Source: an uncultured Angelakisella sp.
Lineage (GTDB): Bacteria; Bacillota; Clostridia; Oscillospirales; Ruminococcaceae
Length of the DNA stretch: 6,700 nt
Assembly (NCBI GenBank): GCA_947564495.1
Contig: CANOCD010000064.1
Coordinates: forward strand, 1-6,700
Direction: 5' to 3'
Part shown: piece by piece, positions 1 through 5,017 of the stretch
How the letters are laid out: every line of letters begins with the position of its first letter
How positions within the stretch are numbered: the first letter of the stretch is position 1
The notes under the pieces: generated by a model
Told to the model about the DNA's origin: nothing
What the model saw: only the letters and a program-made list of their open reading frames with translations
The model's database searches: none
Position numbers and translations under genes: made by a program

Positions 1-2
1 GG

Positions 3-473
3 ACCCTCCAGATCGGCTGGGGGTTTTACCGGGTCCTGAAAATGGGGGAGGAATACCGGGTCACAGCCTGTGACCTGGCGGGGGACCCCTTCCGGGACGT
101 GACAGAGGACCTCTCCCAAAGCCTGGAGGTCTTTTCCTGGCAGCGTGAACTGCTGAATAAAACAGGGGCGGTCCCCCAGGAGACCTCCTTCCAGGATACC
201 ATGCTGGCGCAAAAGGCGGCGGTCCGGGCCCCGGCGGTCTATTTGCAGCGGGGCGAACCCGGGGGCCCGGGGGATTCGGGGTGGTATTTGGGGAGTCTCA
301 GCGGAGAGGCGCCGGAGGACCCGGGGGAATACATAAAGCTCTATACCTACCAGCTGCTCCGGTTCTGCCCGAAGGCCCTGGCCGCCATCCAACTGCCGGT
401 CGGCACGATCTGCGTTTTGGAAAACGGGGAGATCGTGGAGATCGTGGACCAAAACGACCAAAAAATTTTCTAG
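3..473 (+). CDS. Protein with C-terminal DUF2185/Imm33-like domain (5' end outside window)
   Basis: The frame is open from the first bases of the window. The first Met codon (position 42) has no Shine-Dalgarno sequence, and the codons before it read as plausible protein (GWGFYRVLK), so I treat the gene as truncated at its 5' end. Counted from that Met, the N-terminal part (residues 5-70) has a conserved-looking ACDLAGDPFRDV stretch that I cannot name. The C-terminal part, from DSGW (78-81) through YIKLYTYQLLRFCP (97-110) to LPVGT (118-122), resembles the DUF2185/Imm33 pattern: DSGW, then a Tyr-Leu segment, a Pro, then LPxG. Imm33 proteins are predicted immunity proteins of polymorphic toxin systems, but many DUF2185 proteins have no known role. 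No toxin gene is visible here. The stop lies 11 nt before the flavodoxin-like gene, so they are probably co-transcribed. The family call is from memory of the motif and is moderate. Confidence 0.6.
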   Translation, partial: TLQIGWGFYRVLKMGEEYRVTACDLAGDPFRDVTEDLSQSLEVFSWQRELLNKTGAVPQETSFQDTMLAQKAAVRAPAVYLQRGEPGGPGDSGWYLGSLSGEAPEDPGEYIKLYTYQLLRFCPKALAAIQLPVGTICVLENGEIVEIVDQNDQKIF

Positions 474-484
474 GGGGTGCCTGT

Positions 485-1084
485 ATGAAGCTCGCCATCG
501 TCTTTCACAGCGTCTGCGCCAATACCTACCTCATGGCCCGGGAGTACCGGGACGCCTTCCAGGCCCTGGGGGCGGAGGTCCTGTTCCGCCGCCTCCCCGA
601 CCCCAACTACGCCGTCACCGCCGACGCCTTCCCCGCCAGCCGGGAATATAAAGCGGAGATCACCGCCGTCCCGCTGCTGGAAAGCCCGGTGCCGGTGCTG
701 GACTGCGACGCTCTCTTCCTGGGGAGCCCCACCTACTTCGGCAACGTCTCCGGGCCGGTGAAGGTCTTTATGGACAGCTTCGTGGACTACTGGGCCGAGG
801 CCCGGCTGGCCGGGAAGTTCTTCGGGGGCTTCGCCACGGCGGGGACCCCCCAGGGGGGCTGCGACATCTGCCTCCAGGCCCTCTGCCACTTTGCCATGCA
901 CATGGGGATGTGCCTTGTCCCCGCCCCCTCCACCCTTGCCGGGACGGTGCAGCCCGCCTACGGCCTCTGCCACTGGTCCGGGGATAACTCCGACCAGCGG
1001 CTGGAGGAAGGGGAGCGGGAGGCCATCCGAAGCTACTGCGCCTTCGCCTACAGCATCATCACCGGGAAGGGGGTCCGGGGATGA
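485..1084 (+). CDS. Flavodoxin-fold / NADPH-dependent FMN reductase-like protein (WrbA-like)
   Basis: A 199-aa cytoplasmic protein with the flavodoxin-like fold expected to bind FMN. It opens with a beta strand and phosphate-binding loop (LAIVFHSVCANTYLMA, residues 3-18). Next comes strand-loop LFLGSPTYFGNVSGPVK (78-93), the flavin-contacting loop typical of WrbA and related NAD(P)H:quinone oxidoreductases, and then FGGFATAGTPQGG (113-125). The length matches WrbA-like proteins (about 190-210 aa). I chose the ATG at 485 because AGGGGGTG (472-479) is a good Shine-Dalgarno at proper spacing and the fold begins exactly there; upstream in-frame codons overlap the previous gene. There are seven Cys residues (11, 74, 126, 129, 134, 143, 162), including C126 and C129 in GGCDIC, but no ferredoxin motif. 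The stop overlaps the next start by 4 nt (ATGA), so translation is probably coupled. Substrate cannot be deduced. Confidence 0.85.
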   Translation: MKLAIVFHSVCANTYLMAREYRDAFQALGAEVLFRRLPDPNYAVTADAFPASREYKAEITAVPLLESPVPVLDCDALFLGSPTYFGNVSGPVKVFMDSFVDYWAEARLAGKFFGGFATAGTPQGGCDICLQALCHFAMHMGMCLVPAPSTLAGTVQPAYGLCHWSGDNSDQRLEEGEREAIRSYCAFAYSIITGKGVRG

Positions 1085-1743
1085 GCTACCGCCTTTTCAT
1101 CTTCGACCTGGACGGGACTTTGGTGGATACCTCCCCCGGCATTATGAAAACCGTCCGCCACGTGGAGCAGGTCATGGGGGTGGAGCCCATCCCCGACAGC
1201 GACCTTCGAAAGTTCATCGGCCCGCCCCTGGAGGACTCCTTCCTCCGGTATCACCACGCCACCCCGGAACAGGCAAAAGAGATGGTGGCCTGCTACCGGG
1301 AGCAGTACGGGACCATCGGGGTGGGGGAGGCCGCTGTCTACCCCGGGGTGCTGGAACTCCTGGCGCTCATCCAAAGGACCCCGGGGGCCTGTGCCGCCGT
1401 GGCGACCCTGAAGCACCACACCATGGCGGAGAAATCCCTGGGCCGGTTCGACCTGGCCCGGTGGTTCGACGCCATCGCCGCCGGCACCGACGAGCGCCCC
1501 TCCAAGGCGGACCTCATCCGCCAGGTGATGGGGGAGCTCCACTGGACCGACCCCGCCACGGCGGTGATGATCGGGGACAGCCGGTACGACGGGGAAGGGG
1601 CCCTGGAGGCCGGGGTGGCCTTTGTCCCCCTGACCTACGGCTTCGGCTTTTCGGAGCCGGGGAGTTTGGAGGGCCTGCCAACGGTATTCACGGCGGAAAA
1701 ACCCGAGGACCTTGTACGATTTGTAAAGGAAAGCCTGGGATAA
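1081..1743 (+). CDS. HAD-family hydrolase, phosphoglycolate phosphatase-like
   Basis: A 220-aa haloacid dehalogenase-superfamily phosphatase. Motif I is FDLDGTLVDT, with nucleophile D9 and acid/base D11. A helical cap (about residues 17-85) of the PGP/beta-phosphoglucomutase kind follows. Motif II is at VATLK (T109), motif III Lys at SKADL (K142) and motif IV at MIGDSRYD (D166, D170), which binds Mg2+. All catalytic residues are present, so it should be active. Motif II is slightly unusual: related proteins usually have T-S-K-P, whereas here it is T-L-K-H. The family acts on small phosphorylated metabolites such as 2-phosphoglycolate, sugar phosphates or nucleotides, and sequence alone does not settle the substrate. 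The ATG overlaps the flavodoxin-like stop. No terminator separates its TAA from the promoter 20 nt downstream, so readthrough into the riboswitch leader is possible. Confidence 0.9.
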   Translation: MSYRLFIFDLDGTLVDTSPGIMKTVRHVEQVMGVEPIPDSDLRKFIGPPLEDSFLRYHHATPEQAKEMVACYREQYGTIGVGEAAVYPGVLELLALIQRTPGACAAVATLKHHTMAEKSLGRFDLARWFDAIAAGTDERPSKADLIRQVMGELHWTDPATAVMIGDSRYDGEGALEAGVAFVPLTYGFGFSEPGSLEGLPTVFTAEKPEDLVRFVKESLG

Positions 1744-1762
1744 GGTCTGCCGGAATTTGCCC

Positions 1763-1791
1763 TTGACACCCGGCCCACAGGGTGGTAAAAT
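1763..1791 (+). promoter_or_regulatory. Sigma-A promoter driving the TPP riboswitch and prmA operon
   Basis: A perfect -35 hexamer TTGACA (1763-1768), a 17-nt spacer and a -10 of TAAAAT (1786-1791, one mismatch to TATAAT). Transcription should start near 1797-1800, only a few bases before the aptamer. The promoter starts 20 nt after the HAD gene stop, so the leader belongs to the downstream genes. Confidence 0.85.
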
Positions 1792-1801
1792 GGAAAAACA
1801 A

Positions 1802-1893
1802 GCCAGGGGAGCCCGTATCTGCGGGCTGAGATATGGGACGGTATCCCATGACCCTTATACCTGATCTGGATCATGCCAGCGTAGGAAGGGACG
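1802..1893 (+). promoter_or_regulatory. TPP riboswitch (THI box) aptamer
   Basis: The THI-box core is well preserved. P3 pairs GCCCG (1811-1815) with CGGGC (1822-1826), followed by the conserved CTGAGA (1826-1831). P3a is a hairpin ATGGGA (1833-1838) / TCCCAT (1844-1849). P2 joins GGG (about 1806-1808) to CCC (1852-1854). P4 joins CCT (1860-1862) to AGG (1883-1885), and P5 joins CTGG (1866-1869) to CCAG (1876-1879), with the signature CTGATCTGGATCATGCCAGC (1861-1880) and GTAGG after it. Thiamine pyrophosphate binding normally shuts off thiamine synthesis or transport genes. Two oddities are visible: no thiamine gene follows (prmA does), and I find only about two contiguous pairs for the closing stem P1 (CC 1803-1804 with GG 1888-1889). 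The class assignment is very secure; present-day function is not. Confidence 0.95.
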
Positions 1894-1910
1894 ATACGAC
1901 GTTTTTTCGT

Positions 1911-1951
1911 GCGCTTTGTGGGTCGACCCACAAGGCGCTTTCGTTTTCGTT
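1911..1951 (+). terminator. Intrinsic terminator, expression platform of the riboswitch
   Basis: A 12-bp stem with one G-U pair, 1911-1922 with 1927-1938 around a TCGA loop, followed by the T-rich tract TTTCGTTTTCGTT (1939-1951). It lies 17 nt after the aptamer and 44 nt before the prmA start, the usual place for a transcriptional OFF switch. A possible competing pairing is GGGACGA (1888-1894) with TCGACCC (1923-1929), 6 of 7 pairs with an A-A mismatch, which would open the terminator; this is inference and looks weaker than the terminator itself. Confidence 0.85.
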
Positions 1952-1994
1952 CCCTCACGGTGATACAAAAAACTAAAACAGGAGTGGCAAAATA

Positions 1995-2933
1995 ATGGAT
2001 TGGACCGACGTGCAGATCACCGTCCCCGCCAAGGACATCGACACCGCCGCCGCCATCGCCCAGATGGCGGTGCCCTACGGCATCTACATCGAGGACTACT
2101 CCGACCTCATGGAGGAGGCCCCCAAGATCGCCCACATCGACCTCATCGACGAGGCGCTCATGGCCAAGGACCGCAATAACGCCATCATCCATATCTACAT
2201 CAGCCCGGAGCAGAGCCCGACCGAGGCCATCGCCTACCTCTCCGCCCGGCTGGACCAGGAGCCTGTCCCCTACACGGTGGATACCTCTGCCGTCAAGGAG
2301 GAGGAGTGGGCCACCGCCTGGAAGGACTACTACCACCCCACAAAGATCGGGAAGCGGCTGGTGGTCTGCCCCACCTGGGAGGACTACGCCCCCGGGGAGG
2401 GGGAGCTGGTGATGCGCCTGGACCCGGGCATGGCCTTTGGCACCGGCACCCACCACACCACCCGCCTCTGCGCCGGGATGCTGGAGGAGGCGGTCACCCC
2501 CGGCTGCCGCCTGCTGGACATGGGGACGGGGAGCGGCATCCTTTCCATCGCCGCCCTGCTGTTGGGGGCCAAGGAGGCGGTTGGGGTGGACATCGACCCG
2601 GTGGCGGTGCGGACCGCCGGGGAGAACGCCGCCCTCAACGGCTTCGGCCCCGACCGGTTCACCCCGGTCTGCGGGGAGCTGGTCCACGACCGGCACCTTG
2701 CGGAAAAGCTGGGGAGCGGCTTTGACCTCATCGCCGCCAACATCGTGGCCGACGTCATCATCGCCCTGGCCCCCACCTTCCCCCGGCACCTGAAGCCCGG
2801 GGGGATGGTGGTCTGCTCCGGGATCATCCTCCCCCGGAAGGAGGAGGTCATCGCCGCTCTGGACGCCCAGGGCCTTACCGTCCTCCAGGTGGAGGAGCAG
2901 GACGGCTGGTGCGCCATCCGGGGGCGGCTCTGA
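1995..2933 (+). CDS. prmA: Ribosomal protein L11 methyltransferase PrmA
   Basis: A 312-aa cytoplasmic class I SAM-dependent methyltransferase; the family trimethylates ribosomal protein L11. The N-terminal substrate-recognition region covers about residues 1-100, followed by EEEWATAWKDYYHP (102-115). The family hallmark FGTGTHHTT (148-156) precedes the SAM-binding loop LLDMGTGSGILSIAA (173-187), the acidic end of strand 2 VDID (198-201), and ANIVADV (248-254), equivalent to the family's Asn-Ile motif. Length is normal for PrmA. Family members usually have GTGTHPTT; here the Pro is His. The ATG at 1995 is set by AGGAG (1980-1984) with 10-nt spacing. It is the first gene after the TPP riboswitch and terminator, an unexpected position. 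Its stop shares one base with the rsmE start (TGATG), indicating coupled translation. Confidence 0.95.
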   Translation: MDWTDVQITVPAKDIDTAAAIAQMAVPYGIYIEDYSDLMEEAPKIAHIDLIDEALMAKDRNNAIIHIYISPEQSPTEAIAYLSARLDQEPVPYTVDTSAVKEEEWATAWKDYYHPTKIGKRLVVCPTWEDYAPGEGELVMRLDPGMAFGTGTHHTTRLCAGMLEEAVTPGCRLLDMGTGSGILSIAALLLGAKEAVGVDIDPVAVRTAGENAALNGFGPDRFTPVCGELVHDRHLAEKLGSGFDLIAANIVADVIIALAPTFPRHLKPGGMVVCSGIILPRKEEVIAALDAQGLTVLQVEEQDGWCAIRGRL

Positions 2934-3664
2934 TGCCCCGGTTCTTCGTCCCCGACCTGTCGGGGGATGCCCTTCTCCTCGCCGGGGAGGAGGGCCGCCA
3001 CGCCGCCAAGAGCCTCCGGTGCCGGGCGGGGGAGAGGCTGGTCCTCTGCGACGGCAGGGGCCAAGACGCCCTGGGGGTGGTCACCGAGGTCACGGGGGAT
3101 ACCGTGGCCCTCCAGATCCTGGAGCGGTCCCCCAGCCGGGGGGAGCTGCCCTGCCGGGTGACCCTCTACCAGGCCCTGCCCAAGGGGGACAAGCTGGAGC
3201 TCATCGTCCAGAAGGCGGTGGAGCTGGGGGTCTCCTCCATCGTCCCCGTCCTTGCCAGCCGGTGCGTCTCCCGCCCCGACCAAAAGGGGATGGAGAAGAA
3301 GCGGGAGCGGCTGCAAAAGATCGCCCGGGAGGCCGCCGGGCAGTCGGGCCGGGGGGTCATCCCCCAGGTCCGGCCCATGCTCCCCTGGGGGGAGGCCCTC
3401 CGGGAGCTGGCAAAGAGCCCCTGCCCCGTCCTCTTTTACGAGGAGGCCAGGGACCCCCTGGGCCCCCTCCTGGAGCCCCGCCCCCCGGAGATCGCCCTCA
3501 TGGTGGGCAGCGAAGGGGGCTTTTCCCCCGCCGAGGCGGAGGAGGCCCGGGAGCGGGGCGTCCGCCTCTGCACCATGGGCCCCCGGATACTCCGGTGCGA
3601 AACGGCGCCCCTTTACGCCCTGTCGGCCATCGGGTTCTATTACGAGAATTTGGGAAGTGTTTGA
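2933..3664 (+). CDS. rsmE: 16S rRNA m3U1498 methyltransferase RsmE
   Basis: A 243-aa SPOUT-class methyltransferase; the family N3-methylates U1498 of 16S rRNA in the 30S subunit. An N-terminal PUA-like RNA-binding part (residues 1-70, with GRHAAKSLRCRAGE at 21-34) precedes the knotted SAM-binding domain. Visible family motifs are LPKGDKLELIVQKAVELGV (82-100), ARxAAGQSGR-like AREAAGQSGR (131-140), VGSEGGFSPAE (191-201) and MGPRILRCETAPLYAL (215-230). The family more often has GPEGGF and RILRxETA with Thr; here the Pro is Ser and the Thr is Cys (C222). I start it at ATG 2933, which overlaps the prmA stop by one base and gives the usual N-terminus; an ATG at 2909 would add 8 residues inside prmA. 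prmA-rsmE pairing is common in Firmicutes. The stop is 2 nt before the next gene. Confidence 0.95.
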   Translation: MPRFFVPDLSGDALLLAGEEGRHAAKSLRCRAGERLVLCDGRGQDALGVVTEVTGDTVALQILERSPSRGELPCRVTLYQALPKGDKLELIVQKAVELGVSSIVPVLASRCVSRPDQKGMEKKRERLQKIAREAAGQSGRGVIPQVRPMLPWGEALRELAKSPCPVLFYEEARDPLGPLLEPRPPEIALMVGSEGGFSPAEAEEARERGVRLCTMGPRILRCETAPLYALSAIGFYYENLGSV

Positions 3665-3666
3665 AG

Positions 3667-4521
3667 ATGGCAAAACGCAAGAAAAAGCTGGAAACCAAGT
3701 ACCTGGTCCGCCGGACCGTTTTCCTTTTCCTCCTGGTCCTGCTCCTCTTTGGCCTTGTGTGGGGCCTCTGGCGGGTCCTGGGCGGGGAAGGGGAGAAGGA
3801 GGACCGGGACAGCTCCTCCTCCCGGGGGGAGAGCCAGCCCGCCCCGGAATCCCCGGCGGAGCCGGAGCCCTCCTCCGATCCCGAACCCGCCTCCGACCCG
3901 GAGCCGGTGTCCCAGCCCGAGCCTGACCCCGGCCCCGCCATCGACGAGACCGACTGGCGGCTGGTGCTCATCAATCCCACCCACGCCATTGAAAAGGAGC
4001 TGGACATGGAGTTCGACGAGGTCCAGGGCTACAAGTTCGACAAGCGGATCGCCGGGAAGGTCCGGGAGCTCATCGCCGCCGCCAAAGAGGACGGCTACAG
4101 CCTGGCCATCGTCTCGGGCTACCGCACCATGGACCGGAGCCGGATGCTCTACGCCAACAAGATCGCCGAGTACAAAGCCATGGGCTACGACGAGGCCACC
4201 GCCAGGGTGGAGGCCGCCAAGTGGGTGGCCCCTCCCGGCACCAGCGAGCACCACTCGGGCCTTGCCATGGACATCGTCTCCGGGGACTACTACACCAAGT
4301 ACAGCGACCTGGTGGAGGAGTTCGAGAACGAGCCCGAGGCGGTGTGGCTAAAGGAGAACTGCGCCCGGTTCGGCTTTGTCCTGCGGTTCCCCAAGGACAA
4401 GACCGCCATCACCGGCATCAACTACGAACCCTGGCACTTCCGTTACGTGGGGGAGGAGCACGCCAAGGTCATCATGGAACAGGGCCTCTGCTTGGAGGAA
4501 TACCTGGGGGAAACTGATTAG
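3667..4521 (+). CDS. Membrane-anchored VanY-type D-alanyl-D-alanine carboxypeptidase (family M15B)
   Basis: A 284-aa zinc peptidase predicted to trim the terminal D-Ala of peptidoglycan stem peptides outside the membrane. Residues 1-16 are basic and 17-38 form one transmembrane anchor, so the rest faces outwards. A spacer rich in Pro, Glu, Asp and Ser (about 45-93) contains repeated DPEP units. The catalytic domain (about 98-284) has SGYRT (150-154), the zinc motif SEHHSGLAMD (193-202; ligands H195 and D202) and EPWHFRYVG (254-262; catalytic E254, ligand H257). All M15B active-site residues are present. The start at ATG 3667 lies 2 nt after the rsmE stop, with only a weak Shine-Dalgarno, so translation is probably coupled. 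VanY in vancomycin clusters confers accessory resistance, but no vanHAX or vanRS genes are present, so a housekeeping cell-wall role is more likely. Confidence 0.92.
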   Translation: MAKRKKKLETKYLVRRTVFLFLLVLLLFGLVWGLWRVLGGEGEKEDRDSSSSRGESQPAPESPAEPEPSSDPEPASDPEPVSQPEPDPGPAIDETDWRLVLINPTHAIEKELDMEFDEVQGYKFDKRIAGKVRELIAAAKEDGYSLAIVSGYRTMDRSRMLYANKIAEYKAMGYDEATARVEAAKWVAPPGTSEHHSGLAMDIVSGDYYTKYSDLVEEFENEPEAVWLKENCARFGFVLRFPKDKTAITGINYEPWHFRYVGEEHAKVIMEQGLCLEEYLGETD

Positions 4522-4832
4522 CGAGCCGCCCGCCTCCGCTCCCGGACCGGCGTGGCCTTCTCCCGGGCCCTGCCGGAGAGGAGGAACCGGTCCCCCCGGA
4601 AGGCAAGGGCGTAGCCCTCCAGCCCCTCCACCCGAGCGTCCCAGCGCCCCCGGGGGACGTCCTCCCCCGCCGGGAGGAAGGTCCCCATCCGGGCGGTCCC
4701 CCCGGCCAGGGCCAGGGGCAGCTCCCCCGGCGTCTCCGGCCCGGGGGCGGTGGCGATGGTCCGCCCGAAGCCCAGGACCTCCCCGTCCAGCAGAAAGGTC
4801 ATCTCGGTCACCGTGAGATACAGTTCCTTCAT
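4518..4832 (-). CDS. Small protein of unknown function
   Basis: I do not recognise this 104-aa protein. It looks real because its ATG (complement of 4830-4832) is preceded by a perfect AAGGAGG Shine-Dalgarno (complement of 4841-4847, 8 nt away). A TATACT -10-like element lies about 50 bp upstream, and it fills a space otherwise empty of genes. The first 85 residues look beta-rich and soluble (LYLTVTEMTFLLDGEVLGFG at 4-23; YALAFRGDRFLLSG at 74-87). The last 17 residues are strongly basic with many Arg. There is no Cys, signal peptide or membrane segment. It is divergent from the radical SAM gene, sharing its operator-bearing upstream region, and its stop overlaps the carboxypeptidase stop by 4 nt. 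A RiPP precursor role for the radical SAM enzyme seems unlikely, because it lacks the leader/core look and any Cys. Confidence 0.65.
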   Translation of the reverse strand: MKELYLTVTEMTFLLDGEVLGFGRTIATAPGPETPGELPLALAGGTARMGTFLPAGEDVPRGRWDARVEGLEGYALAFRGDRFLLSGRAREKATPVRERRRAAR

Positions 4833-4884
4833 TTTCCCGTCCTCCTTGTCACAGTTTTGGAAGGTCCCCCTTCCGATTGATGCC

Positions 4885-4914
4885 AGTATAGCACAAAGCC
4901 TGTCCCGTTATCAG
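4885..4914 (-). promoter_or_regulatory. Candidate promoter of the small minus-strand gene
   Basis: Reading the minus strand, TGCTATACT (complement of 4885-4893) is an extended -10 element. An 18-nt spacer leads to a partial -35, CTGATA (complement of 4909-4914, 4 of 6 matches). It lies about 50 bp before the start codon. The left palindrome (4900-4920) covers its spacer and -35, as expected for a repressor operator. Confidence 0.45.
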
Positions 4915-4920
4915 GACAGT
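4900..4920. promoter_or_regulatory. Palindromic operator-like site, copy 1
   Basis: Arms CTGTCC (4900-4905) and GGACAG (4914-4919) are perfect inverted repeats separated by 8 bp. The site matches copy 2 at 15 of 21 positions, including the shared central TAT. It overlaps the candidate promoter of the minus-strand gene. The symmetry and size fit a dimeric helix-turn-helix repressor; the regulator is unknown and not encoded in this window. Confidence 0.55.
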
Positions 4921-4941
4921 GTCGGACCGGGTCGTGTCCTG

Positions 4942-4970
4942 TCGAAACACTGTCCGTCTATTGGTACAGT
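4942..4970 (+). promoter_or_regulatory. Weak candidate promoter of the radical SAM gene
   Basis: TCGAAA (4942-4947), a 17-nt spacer and TACAGT (4965-4970) match the sigma-A consensus at 4 of 6 positions each. No better pair is visible before the gene. The right arm of operator copy 2 coincides with the -10 element. Low confidence. Confidence 0.25.
4950..4970. promoter_or_regulatory. Palindromic operator-like site, copy 2
   Basis: Arms CTGTCC (4950-4955) and GTACAG (4964-4969) again flank 8 bp, with one mismatch in the palindrome. It lies exactly 50 bp from copy 1, close to five helical turns, so two dimers could sit on one face of the DNA. A further left arm, CTGTCC followed by CGGTTAT, lies at 4982-4994, and an isolated CTGTC at 4939-4943, both without a partner arm. 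Confidence 0.55.
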
Positions 4971-5017
4971 CTATGCCCGGCCTGTCCCGGTTATTCCCCC
5001 AAAGGAGGTGGCCTCCC

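Noticed and set aside
1909..1995. A 28-codon GTG-started frame in the riboswitch leader whose TAA overlaps the prmA ATG (TAATG), resembling a leader peptide.
   Set aside because: It has no Shine-Dalgarno, contains the terminator hairpin and has a low-information basic sequence; the overlap is probably chance.
1635..3673. Long minus-strand open frames opposite prmA and rsmE.
   Set aside because: They are antisense shadows caused by high GC content. The plus-strand proteins show complete catalytic motifs.
3846..3930. Possible tandem repeat or CRISPR-like array in the carboxypeptidase gene.
   Set aside because: It is a short imperfect DPEP-type repeat encoding the extracellular linker. Units are too short and degenerate for CRISPR.
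3667..4521. Vancomycin-resistance cluster.
   Set aside because: Only a VanY-type enzyme is present. No vanHAX ligase or vanRS regulator genes are found, and the context is housekeeping.
4919..5017. N-terminal extension of the radical SAM protein from GTG 4919.
   Set aside because: It would translate the operator repeats. The ATG at 5018 has an ideal Shine-Dalgarno and starts right at the family's first strand.
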